Assembly (NCBI GenBank): GCA_023439545.1
Contig: JAEXNT010000031.1
Coordinates: 62,001 to 126,000 of the forward strand
DNA from: Bacillota bacterium
Lineage (GTDB): Bacteria > Bacillota > Clostridia > Acetivibrionales > DTU013
Direction of reading: 5' to 3'
Length of the DNA stretch: 64,000 nucleotides
Under the pieces are notes generated by a model. It searched no databases and had not been told where the DNA came from. It saw only the letters and a list, made by a program, of their open reading frames with translations. Shown one piece after another: positions 53,801 through 60,567 of the stretch. Position 1 is the stretch's first letter; every line of letters begins with the position of its first letter. The translations under genes were made by a program, and so were the position numbers.

Positions 53801-53882
53801 TGTAGAGGAAGCCGGTGCGGGCATGTATGTACTGACACGCTTCGGCGAACCGGCAGATCTCGAGCTCGGTTTCGGGCAGTAA
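50826..53882 (+). CDS. Large exported protein with FG-GAP/VCBS-like repeats
   Basis: A 1018-residue protein with an N-terminal signal or membrane anchor (residues 10-32: LKTAAVIAILAAYIVAAGF). Residues 40-250 look like a Rossmann/glutamine-amidotransferase-like domain (INVAVLYSG, GYDIVYPDA, GGSVMLENSF). Residues about 392-635 hold five FG-GAP/VCBS-type repeats, each with D-x-D-G-D or close variants (DLDGDYIADI, DVDGDGNIDL, DADGDRIPDL, DLDGNGVFDL, DINGDGKKDM) that probably bind calcium. The last 380 residues are unassigned. GGGAGAA supports the ATG at 50826. I do not recognise the overall function; its neighbours suggest a surface polysaccharide role. Confidence 0.75.
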   Translation: MAESRIIRRLLKTAAVIAILAAYIVAAGFISPAKQPYSINVAVLYSGSSGSYRAVLQHFGQPELMNLAVTAVDADKMAPGGLKGYDIVYPDASVRNSKNNASIKKQIMDYASSGGSVMLENSFYNWFPKSFLGAASFKKSAGLPAKLDLPEVRYDLKNIQRLINDFYTNYKKLRNPGIIKNYDYGMGMVASTAVPIIKSGGVSLYTLNNYGKGYVFFTNPLLPNAAYISGFDLKALSKDQKYFNNMVCAADQMLGSEFAAFISKQEYGIAMKRVYGPYGRPAAAWQNHFEVLSAIPGGSLQKWTEIARKYDEIPSYSIARGEYEWNTRYESIVYHVNRDKGNGLKYVTEESEGFYEAGRHPVVGGNWLAQKKSGSTSTFFANIGDVPDRAYPYVKDLDGDYIADIVSGSSDGTFYYYRGQSKGEDWILGEAEKLMDPGGGILKIAGFSAPVMYDVDGDGNIDLITGCENGKVYWFANNGSFRFTAKGELVKQVAGAKLSAPEIGDADGDRIPDLVVGLKNGSLYTFKGKMSGKQLLFDAGKQLKDRNGKALNAGANAAPRLIDLDGNGVFDLAVGNYDGYVRKFIKAGQAFTDAGYFDEDALNYLGNKHIKNGNNAVPSFIDINGDGKKDMILGMLEFGMAVPIDSKWFPYKKELADAISYLKENYVSVEPHMYSNRYKDSGMEQRDLSMHKDAFAAMGISWYNTGANQHTWRINNIDPTQTLYNEYKSGLSWNFGFEVPNSLMDPSYGAETVWSIPFYMVRDGQQTGMMLFSPSPALESLKPLYGYTAAWDMPVSYYMHVEYDAMRNPGKLEQMAQFMDEFRDANDYNFMTEEQMAKTFAAALNAKVKVTENPFKKLLSSVGNQLSTQQQFDITLNAEVAMDQRKLLDGPYRDTAGVKVEVGEKYLMSGLETDADVYMRKGNDLYIGLNRPVRVFTSKTAEKRAHVVRVNLPVNIANSDGGMRVSFLDGGLQQIKLYVPDSKLTVGNREWDVEEAGAGMYVLTRFGEPADLELGFGQ

Positions 53883-54185
53883 AGCTACCGGCGTTACTGT
53901 CATGGCGGTGCTGTCGTTGATATATTGGCGCTTCTGTCGATGTCATCGCTGATGACGCTGTCGTAGGCTGCCGCCGTTGCTATCGCTGACATCAATGATG
54001 TCGTAGGTGTCATAGCTCTTGTAGGTGTCCCAGGCTGCCGCCGCTATCGATGACGTGGCTGTCGCAGGCTGCCGTTGCTGCCGTCAGGCCATGTTAATGG
54101 CATTTTAAACTGCTTTGTATTGAACCCGCAAATATAATGGACTATAATTCACGTCATAATAATAATTTTTGGACAGGGTGCCGGA
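53883..54185. repeat. Low-complexity intergenic region with degenerate GCTGCCGCCG/GTCGTAGG repeats
   Basis: No gene is visible. From 53,930 to 54,090 the sequence is built from imperfect copies of AGGCTGCCGCCG(TTG)CTATCG(C/A)TGAC and GTCGTAGG, with a small hairpin GTCATC-gct-GATGAC at 53942-53956. It may be a decayed tandem repeat. The right end carries the promoter of the next gene. Confidence 0.6.
54120..54148 (+). promoter_or_regulatory. Promoter of the MBOAT/SGNH operon
   Basis: TTGAAC (54120-54125) and TATAAT (54143-54148) are separated by 17 bases, 38 bases before the start codon. Confidence 0.8.
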
Positions 54186-55640
54186 ATGATATTCAATTCG
54201 CTTCAATATGCATTATTTTTATTCCTGGTAGTCATACTCTATTTCGTTTTGCCTCAAAAGGCCAGGTGGGTCTTTTTGCTTGCGGCCAGCTATTTCTTTT
54301 ATATGAGCTGGGATCCGAGGTATGCTCTGCTGCTGCTGTTTTCGACCGTTATTACATATTTTTCGGCATTACTGCTGCACAGGGCGCAGAATCACGGACA
54401 AAAAGTATTTTTCCTGGTAGCCTGCCTGATCGTCAATCTTGGGATATTATTCGTTTTCAAATATTTCAACTTCTTCAATGAAACGCTGGCAGACGTCATC
54501 CGGCTCCTGGGAGTCCGGTACCAGCCGCTGACACTGTCGCTTGTACTGCCTGTCGGGATCTCGTTTTATACGTTCCAAACCTTGGGCTACCTGATAGACG
54601 TTTACAAGGGGAAATCGGAGCCCGAAAGGAATTTCGGCAAGTATGCGCTGTTCGTTTCCTTTTTCCCGCAAATCGCGGCCGGACCCATAGGCCGATTCGA
54701 GAACCTGAGGCCTCAGCTCGATAAGAAGCACCCGTTCGATACCGAGAGGATCAGGAGCGGACTTTTGCTTATAGGCCAGGGACTGGTAAAAAAGCTTGTC
54801 ATCGCGGACCGCCTTGCTATCCTGGTAAATGCCGTTTATGATTCGCCAGCCGACCATAACGGGATACACTTCGCGATTGCCACCGTATTTTTTTCGATCC
54901 AGATATATTGCGACTTCAGCGGCTATACCGATATTGCCATCGGCAGCGCAAGACTCCTCGGAATAAACCTGATGGAGAATTTCAGAAGACCGTACCTGGG
55001 CACGTCGGTCGCGGGTTTCTGGAAGAGATGGCATATCTCGCTCACCTCGTGGTTCAGGGATTATCTGTATATACCCCTCGGAGGGAACAGGAAGAGGCAT
55101 CTGCCGAATATCCTCATAGTTTTTCTGGCCAGCGGCCTTTGGCACGGCGCCAGCCTCACCTTTGTCATATGGGGCTTCCTGAACGGTGTATATCAAGTTC
55201 TGGGGATATTGACAAGGAAATACACGGACAAGGTAAAGTCCCTGCTCAAAATAAGCGACTCATCGGTGTTGTTCGTCAATTTCAAAAGAATAACGACCTT
55301 CGCACTGATAGCGTTTTCCTGGATATTCTTCCGGACTGCCAGCTTCGGAGATTTGAAGCTTATACTGACAAAGCTTTTTACATGGAACGCTTCGTTTTTT
55401 GCAAACTTCAACACTAAAGGGCTCGGCATGCAGAAGTCCGAGCTTATAGTATCGTTCATAGCCGTGGTCCTTCTGGCGGTTTATGAACTAATACAGGAAA
55501 AGCTCTCCGTCGGCGCCGTATTGAGGCGCAGGCCGGTTGTAATAAGGTGGGCCGTTTATCTGGCGGTCATAGCGGTTATTATTTTATTCGGAGTGTACGG
55601 TGATGCGAACAGCACGCAATTTATCTACTTCAAATTCTGA
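54186..55640 (+). CDS. MBOAT-family membrane O-acyltransferase (AlgI/DltB-like)
   Basis: A 484-residue polytopic protein of the AlgI/DltB/PatA type that moves acyl groups across the membrane for O-acetylation of a cell-surface polymer. It has the family opening FNSLQYALFLFLVV, YFFYMSWDPRYALLL, the conserved RFENLRPQL segment, FWKRWHISLTSWFRDYLYIPLGG and the active-site His320 in LWHGASLTFVIWG. The start follows AGGGTG. The SGNH-like gene overlaps its 3' end by 38 bases, the usual pairing for such systems. Confidence 0.92.
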   Translation: MIFNSLQYALFLFLVVILYFVLPQKARWVFLLAASYFFYMSWDPRYALLLLFSTVITYFSALLLHRAQNHGQKVFFLVACLIVNLGILFVFKYFNFFNETLADVIRLLGVRYQPLTLSLVLPVGISFYTFQTLGYLIDVYKGKSEPERNFGKYALFVSFFPQIAAGPIGRFENLRPQLDKKHPFDTERIRSGLLLIGQGLVKKLVIADRLAILVNAVYDSPADHNGIHFAIATVFFSIQIYCDFSGYTDIAIGSARLLGINLMENFRRPYLGTSVAGFWKRWHISLTSWFRDYLYIPLGGNRKRHLPNILIVFLASGLWHGASLTFVIWGFLNGVYQVLGILTRKYTDKVKSLLKISDSSVLFVNFKRITTFALIAFSWIFFRTASFGDLKLILTKLFTWNASFFANFNTKGLGMQKSELIVSFIAVVLLAVYELIQEKLSVGAVLRRRPVVIRWAVYLAVIAVIILFGVYGDANSTQFIYFKF

Positions 55641-56616
55641 AGATAGCAATATCAGGTACCGGATAGCGGGCTATTTTGTTCTGTCCGCAATATTCCTGGC
55701 GCTTGTACTCGTGATGTTCCTCCTGCTGACGGCGGTCATGCAGACCCCGGGCAGCGCTGTGGACAGGAAGCGGGCCATAGAACAGCGGCCCGCCGACAGT
55801 ATAGACACGCTTGTAATAGGCAACTCCCATGCCTACTGCACTTTCGACCCCGCGGTAATGGAGCAGACCTCCGGGAAAAGGGTATTCAACGCAGGCATGC
55901 CTGACCAGAAGATAGACATCATGTATTACAACCTGCTTGAAACGCTTAAGACTCAAGAGCCTGAGACCATCATAATGGAAGGCTTTGTCCTGGGGAGAAG
56001 CGACTCGGTTTACCAGGGTTATATTGCCGACATGGATGCCATGGACCCCGGGTTCAACAAGCTGAAGGCGTGTTTTGAGATCTATCCCGATAAGTATGAT
56101 GCGATCCGCATGTTTATCAGCCTTTACAGGAGCCATAACAACTGGAAGAAGCCCACGGTCATAAAAGGCAACCTGAAATACATGTTTGGTATGGACAAGC
56201 CGGACAGTAACTTCAACGGCTTCTATTCACTGGCTTCCAGGATGTCGGATACGACGCTGCAGAAATACAGGGACGCTGAAAGTATCAAATTTGCCCCGGT
56301 CATAGACGATTACACCACGGATTATTTCAGCCGTGTCGCAAAGCTGTGCCGCGACCGCGGAATCCGCCTTGTCGTATCGATGGCTCCCTTTAATGATGTA
56401 TACCGGAAAAAGGTGAATTATCCTGCGTTTAACGAAAAGCTGTCGGAGCTCTGTAAAAACGAGGGCGTCGAGCTGGTCGACTTCAACACGCTTTATGAAG
56501 AGGTCGGTATCGAATACGGCGATTTCGAAGACGCCTTCCATCACGCCCAGCATATGAACAAATGGGGCGCCGCAAAAGTCAGCAAATACATGGCCGAGTA
56601 TCTTGCGGGGCAGTGA
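55603..56616 (+). CDS. SGNH-like acyltransferase/esterase partner of MBOAT
   Basis: A 337-residue protein with one N-terminal membrane anchor (residues 21-45) and an extracytoplasmic domain. The nucleophile block is VIGNSHAYCTFDP with Ser75, and the C-terminal Asp/His part of the triad is probably DAFHHAQHMNKWG. This is the AlgJ/AlgX/DltD-like arrangement, in which the SGNH domain passes the acetyl group delivered by the MBOAT protein to a polysaccharide. The ATG at 55603, with GGAG nine bases upstream, lies inside the MBOAT gene, so translation is coupled. Confidence 0.8.
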   Translation: MRTARNLSTSNSEDSNIRYRIAGYFVLSAIFLALVLVMFLLLTAVMQTPGSAVDRKRAIEQRPADSIDTLVIGNSHAYCTFDPAVMEQTSGKRVFNAGMPDQKIDIMYYNLLETLKTQEPETIIMEGFVLGRSDSVYQGYIADMDAMDPGFNKLKACFEIYPDKYDAIRMFISLYRSHNNWKKPTVIKGNLKYMFGMDKPDSNFNGFYSLASRMSDTTLQKYRDAESIKFAPVIDDYTTDYFSRVAKLCRDRGIRLVVSMAPFNDVYRKKVNYPAFNEKLSELCKNEGVELVDFNTLYEEVGIEYGDFEDAFHHAQHMNKWGAAKVSKYMAEYLAGQ

Positions 56617-56631
56617 AACGCAGGTGGAACG

Positions 56632-56738
56632 AACGCAGGGACGGTTCTTTTGTTTCGTTTTTGGCGGGGTGATTTGGTGGATGTGTGCGAAACGCAGGGA
56701 CGGTTCTTTTGTTTCGTTTTTGGCGGGATGATTTTGTG
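56632..56738. repeat. Two 48-bp direct repeats (AACGCAGGGACGGTTC type)
   Basis: Bases 56632-56679 and 56691-56738 agree at about 46 of 48 positions, with a 59-base period; a fragment of a third copy lies at 56616-56630. Each contains GGGACGGTTCTTTTGTTTCG. The unit resembles intergenic repeats scattered in some clostridial genomes; a related sequence follows at 56742-56776. Confidence 0.85.
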
Positions 56739-56741
56739 AAT

Positions 56742-56776
56742 GGGACAAGGTCCCTATCCCTGCGTCCCACCCTCCC
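56742..56776. repeat. REP-like repeat, related to the copy at 63477-63510
   Basis: On the minus strand this reads GTGGGACGCAGGGATAGGGA followed by CCTTGTCCCA. The plus strand at 63477-63510 has nearly the same string. The GGGACCTTGTC core is a quasi-palindrome. It is an intergenic dispersed repeat without coding content. Confidence 0.7.
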
Positions 56777-56791
56777 ACGACTCAAATAGCA

Positions 56792-56828
56792 AAAGGGAGC
56801 GCGATATTTCGCACTCCCTTTAAACGCT
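56792..56828 (-). terminator. Terminator of the KDG kinase gene
   Basis: AAAGGGAG-c-GCGA (56792-56804) pairs with TCGC-a-CTCCCTTT (56809-56821). In the minus direction, TTTTGCTATTT follows the stem. It lies 41 bases beyond the kinase stop. Confidence 0.8.
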
Positions 56829-56861
56829 CTCTTTCATGTATCACGTTGAAATCTTAAACTA

Positions 56862-57935
56862 TCATCTTTTAACGCGTGCATTGCCTTCGTATATACTCCA
56901 GATCTGAGCCTCGTCGATAGGCTGCCCGTAATCCTCGGGCAGTGTGACGACCAGCGCGCCTGTTGCCCAGCCGAACTGCGGCCATTTTTCAGACTCCCAG
57001 CCCCTGAGTATGGCATAGAGCAGTCCGCCCACGAAAGCGTCGCCTCCGCCTATACGGTCGTATACCGGGATTTCCCTCGGCTCGATGATATGCCATTCGC
57101 CTTCGTTGAGCATGATTGCGCCCCAGAGATGCGAGTTGGCGTTCACTACCTGGCGCAGTGTCGTTGCATAAACTGAAACATTCGGGTAAGCTGCCTTTAC
57201 TCGTTCGATCATTCCCTTGAAACCGTCGATCTTTTTGGCAATACCGCTGCCTCCGGCTTCAGGTCCTTCAATGCCCAGTGCCAGCTGGAAATCTTCCTCG
57301 TTGCCAACCAGTATATCCGACATACCTGCTATCTGCGAGAATATGTCGCGGAGCTCCTTCTCGCGATTGACCCAGAAGGATGCCCTGTAATTCAGGTCGA
57401 AGCAGATCAGCGTACCATTCTTTTTCGCAGCTTTTGCAAGCTCGAGGCAGAATATGCTCGTCTCATGCGACAAGGCTGCGATCAAGCCGGATAAGTGGAT
57501 GATTCCCACGCCTTCCCTTGCAAAGAGGCGATCGATGTCGAAATCCTTGACATTCAGCGTGCGCCCGATTTCGCCCGCGCGGTCGTTCAGTACGCGCGGC
57601 CCGCGCATGCCGAAGCCGCTGTCTGCGATATTGAACTGATGGCGGTAGCCCCAGGGGCCGCCCTGCGGTACTTCAGGACCTTCAAACTCGAGATTGCGCT
57701 TGCGCAGCTCGCTTTTGATAAACTGAGCTATCTCGCTGCCCTTTACGAACGTAGTAAGGACCTTGACGCGCATTCCGAGCGCTGCCGATATATTTACCAC
57801 GTTGGATTCCGCGCTCGTAGCCTGCATCGTGTACAGGCTGCTTGTATGTACCGGCTGGCGGTTCGCAGGCGTAATCCTGACGCCCATGCTCGTGGGACAT
57901 ACCAACGCGTATGTATAATCTTTTTTAAGCTGCAT
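56862..57935 (-). CDS. kdgK: PfkB-family 2-keto-3-deoxygluconate kinase
   Basis: A 357-residue ribokinase-like enzyme that would phosphorylate 2-keto-3-deoxygluconate to KDPG, the last kinase step of hexuronate breakdown. It has the KdgK-type strand LICFDLNYRASFW, VGNEEDFQLALG, and the PfkB signature YDRIGGGDAFVGGLLYA with catalytic Asp299. AGGGAGGGG lies before the start. The AraC-type operator and a -10 (58022-58017) lie upstream, matching those of the D-mannonate oxidoreductase gene, which supports the uronate assignment. A related ketose or gluconate kinase is the alternative. Confidence 0.83.
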   Translation of the reverse strand: MQLKKDYTYALVCPTSMGVRITPANRQPVHTSSLYTMQATSAESNVVNISAALGMRVKVLTTFVKGSEIAQFIKSELRKRNLEFEGPEVPQGGPWGYRHQFNIADSGFGMRGPRVLNDRAGEIGRTLNVKDFDIDRLFAREGVGIIHLSGLIAALSHETSIFCLELAKAAKKNGTLICFDLNYRASFWVNREKELRDIFSQIAGMSDILVGNEEDFQLALGIEGPEAGGSGIAKKIDGFKGMIERVKAAYPNVSVYATTLRQVVNANSHLWGAIMLNEGEWHIIEPREIPVYDRIGGGDAFVGGLLYAILRGWESEKWPQFGWATGALVVTLPEDYGQPIDEAQIWSIYEGNARVKR

Positions 57936-58016
57936 ATTGAATCCCCTCCCTTGAGTTTTTAAAAGGAAATTCGCGCCTTAAGGGCGCTAAACATTCTATC
58001 GTACTTCTTTGAATCA

Positions 58017-58078
58017 ATTATATCTTATTTAAATGCAATATTCCTTGTTATAGTTGCTTGTTATTGTGCAAATATTGC
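58017..58078 (-). promoter_or_regulatory. AraC-type activator sites and promoter of the KDG kinase gene
   Basis: In the minus direction: a 25-base box at 58078-58054 (beginning GCAATATTTGCACAATAAC), ten bases, GAATATTGCA (58043-58034), 11 bases, then TATAAT (58022-58017). The same order and nearly the same bases occur before the oxidoreductase at 59254-59315. The second box covers the -35 position, as in class II activation by AraC proteins. Confidence 0.8.
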
Positions 58079-58190
58079 TTTGTGCTTCAAACTGTGAGAT
58101 GTCAGAAAATTGACCTGCCCGATCCGATGTACAGTCGGCTCAGGCCTCATATTGCACGCTTCATATTGCTACGAAACCCATATACTCCTG

Positions 58191-59177
58191 CTACCGCAGG
58201 CCTTGCTGGAACTCCTTGGGCGTCATGCCGTATACCTTGATAAAGGATCTGTAGAAATTAGAGTAATCGCCGAAGCCGCAGGACTGGCAGATGTCCGATA
58301 TCCTGCTCCCCTCCTTCAATTGCTCCCTCGAATGGATCAGCCTTTTGTGAAGCGCATATTCGTGCGGCGTATACCCTGTGTATTTTTTGAATTCCCTGAA
58401 CAGATGATACTTGCTGATGTAGAATTTCTTCGACAGCATGTCCAGCGACAGAGGCTCTGCGAGGTTGTTGTTGATGTAGTGGATTATATCGCTTATCTTG
58501 CGGTTGAAAATGATGTCATCCTGTATGCTTTCCTTGTAGGAGTCGAAATAGGCCATGTTCAGATATGTCAGCAGCTCGATGAGATAGACGTTTCCGAGAA
58601 TGTCGAGCCCGAAGCCGCCTTTTTCCCCAAAATCGGTAAGGCTTGAGCGGCTTGCGTTATTCCCAAAGCCGCCTTTACCTCCGGAATCGCCGTTGCTTCC
58701 GTGGCTTCCGCTACTCCCGATGCTTCCGTTTTCGGTGTTGTCCGTACAGACCTGCTCGAGCCGTGAAACGGTGCTTCTGATCATTGCCTGCATATTTGCG
58801 CTGGGGCGCAGCAAATTCTGCTTGCTTTTCAGAGTGGAGTCGAAGCAGCTTGTAAGGTTTGTACTTTCAGTGCTGTTCCTCTTGATGAAATCGGGATCGA
58901 TCCAGATGACGATCCTCTCGTAGATGCAGCCATACTCCATGACGGGCTTATGGACCTCGCGGTTGTTTATGAGGAAAATGTCACCGGGCTTCGCGTTGTA
59001 TGATTTTCCCTCTATTATGTAAGTTACTTTTCCCGATATGAAGAAGTAAATCTCGTAGAAATCGTGGTTATGGAAACCAATTTCGAGAGGCGGTTCATCC
59101 TTGTAATGAAAAAGCTCGAAATCGTCTCCGCTTTTCATGTACTGCCGTGAAGTGAAAATTTTTTCAAGGCGGCTCAT
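58191..59177 (-). CDS. AraC-family transcriptional regulator with cupin sensor domain
   Basis: A 328-residue regulator. The N-terminal cupin (residues 15-100) has GFHNHDFYEIYFF and GDIFLINNREVH, a sugar-binding pattern. Residues about 150-180 form an odd Gly/Ser/Asn-rich linker (SIGSSGSHGSNGDSGGKGG). The C-terminal AraC helix-turn-helix pair (LDMLSKKFYISKYHLFREF, then CGFGDYSNFYRSFIKVYGMTP) binds DNA. GGAGG precedes the start. It lies between the kinase and the oxidoreductase and most likely activates both, binding the near-identical boxes at 58034-58078 and 59254-59296 when a uronate intermediate is present. Confidence 0.9.
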   Translation of the reverse strand: MSRLEKIFTSRQYMKSGDDFELFHYKDEPPLEIGFHNHDFYEIYFFISGKVTYIIEGKSYNAKPGDIFLINNREVHKPVMEYGCIYERIVIWIDPDFIKRNSTESTNLTSCFDSTLKSKQNLLRPSANMQAMIRSTVSRLEQVCTDNTENGSIGSSGSHGSNGDSGGKGGFGNNASRSSLTDFGEKGGFGLDILGNVYLIELLTYLNMAYFDSYKESIQDDIIFNRKISDIIHYINNNLAEPLSLDMLSKKFYISKYHLFREFKKYTGYTPHEYALHKRLIHSREQLKEGSRISDICQSCGFGDYSNFYRSFIKVYGMTPKEFQQGLR

Positions 59178-59253
59178 CTATCTGCCTCCGGTGTACTGGT
59201 TATTGGCCTTTGCGGTTTATTGCCGCCTAAGCTTTTATATTAATAAGTATAGA

Positions 59254-59315
59254 GCAATATTTACACAATAACAAGCAATTTCAGCAAAGAATATTGCAAT
59301 AAGATAATATATAAT
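59254..59315 (+). promoter_or_regulatory. AraC-type activator sites and promoter of the D-mannonate oxidoreductase gene
   Basis: A 25-base box (59254-59278, beginning GCAATATTTACACAATAAC) matches the inverted box at 58054-58078 at 24 of 25 positions. GAATATTGCA (59287-59296) and TATAAT (59310-59315) follow, with AATAAGATA between. The second box replaces the -35. The leader to the gene at 59467 is about 145 bases. The region also serves as upstream DNA of the divergent AraC gene. Confidence 0.8.
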
Positions 59316-59466
59316 ATTTTTGAAAGCATACTACGGAACTGCTTATACTGCTGAACTGCATATATGGCTCTTTGGGGATATTACACCGAACGCGTACAGG
59401 TTACAGTGTTCTGACCAGGTATATGACTAATAAAACCTTGTATATACAAACGAAAGGGGAACTTGT

Positions 59467-60303
59467 ATGGAATTATTCAGTCTGAAAGGGAAAAAAGCAG
59501 CTTTACTCGGCGGCGGAGGGATACTTGGCGCTACGATGGCGATCGGACTTGCACAGGCAGGCGCGGAGGTGGCTGTATGCGACCTGTTCCCGGAGAAGGC
59601 GCAGGCGGTTGTTGACGACATTCTGAAAGCAGCGGGGAAAAACGGCGGAGTTAAAGCCAAAGCATATAAGCTCAACGCAATGGACAAGGAAGAGCTGAAA
59701 TCGGTAGCAGAGGCCATTTACAAGGATCTAGGCGGCCTTGACATCCTTGTCAACGCGGTAGGCGGCAACATGAAGGCAGCCACCACGTCCGACGAGGTTT
59801 CATTCTTCGACCTGCCAAGCGATGCGATTGAGAAGGTACTGAACCTGAACCTCATGGGCGGCGCGATACTTCCGTCGCAGGTGTTCGGTAAGAAAATGGT
59901 CGATAGCGGGAAGGATGCAGTCATAGTCAACATTTCCTCGATGAACGCTCTGCGCCCTCTCACACTTATACCCGGCTATTCTGCAGCAAAGGCGGCAGTC
60001 AGCAATTTCACCCAGTGGCTCTCTACCGACCTCTGCAAAAAATACGGTGATAAGATCAGAGTAAACGCTATCGCACCGGGTTTCTTTCTCACGGAACAGA
60101 ACCGCTTCCTGCTGACGAACCCGGAAAACGGCGAATTCACAAAGAGAGGCAAAACGATTATCGACCATACTCCCATGGGTAAGCTCGGGCAGCCGGAGGA
60201 CCTCATAGGAACCCTCATATGGCTGTGCTCCGATGCTTCGAAATTCGTAACAGGTATCGTTGTTCCGGTAGACGGCGGGTTCTCGGCATTTTCGGGAGTA
60301 TGA
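59467..60303 (+). CDS. uxuB: SDR-family D-mannonate oxidoreductase (fructuronate reductase)
   Basis: A 278-residue short-chain dehydrogenase that interconverts D-fructuronate and D-mannonate with NAD(H). It has the Gly-rich LLGGGGILGATMA, NAVGG, Ser157/158, Tyr171-x3-Lys175 in GYSAAK, and the family-typical tail FFLTEQNRFLLTN, RGKTIIDHTPMG and IVVPVDGGFSAFSGV, which I associate with the SDR-type mannonate oxidoreductases of Firmicutes. AAAGGGGA precedes the start. Its promoter shares AraC sites with the KDG kinase, and glucuronate isomerase is encoded 3.3 kb downstream. Confidence 0.85.
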   Translation: MELFSLKGKKAALLGGGGILGATMAIGLAQAGAEVAVCDLFPEKAQAVVDDILKAAGKNGGVKAKAYKLNAMDKEELKSVAEAIYKDLGGLDILVNAVGGNMKAATTSDEVSFFDLPSDAIEKVLNLNLMGGAILPSQVFGKKMVDSGKDAVIVNISSMNALRPLTLIPGYSAAKAAVSNFTQWLSTDLCKKYGDKIRVNAIAPGFFLTEQNRFLLTNPENGEFTKRGKTIIDHTPMGKLGQPEDLIGTLIWLCSDASKFVTGIVVPVDGGFSAFSGV

Positions 60304-60325
60304 CAACGGTGGTCCGGGCTCCGGG

Positions 60326-60480
60326 TGGACGGTCATATACGACGATGATCTGATTCTAGGTGGACGGTCATATACGACGATGGTCTGATTCTAGGTAGAC
60401 GGTCATATACGACGATGGTCTGGTTCTAGGTGGACGGTCATATACGGCGATGGTCTGGTTCTAGGTAGACGGCCATATAA
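60326..60480. repeat. 35-bp tandem repeat, 4.4 copies
   Basis: Units begin at 60326, 60361, 60396, 60431 and 60466 (the last partial). Each reads TGGACGGTCATATACGACGA then TGGTCTGATTCTAGG with one to three changes. There are no spacers of differing sequence, so it is not a CRISPR array. It fills most of the 264-base gap between the oxidoreductase and 6-phosphogluconate dehydrogenase genes and has no open frame of interest. Confidence 0.95.
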
Positions 60481-60567
60481 CAAAATGCCTGGCGTGGCAA
60501 GAAATTCTATAATAAATCAGTGTACATATAAGGGTTAAATGTAAAAAAGGCAAAAGGAGAATTTGAT

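Noticed and set aside
60326..60480. CRISPR array
   Set aside because: The 35-bp units are directly contiguous with no unique spacers, and no cas genes are nearby. It is a simple tandem repeat.
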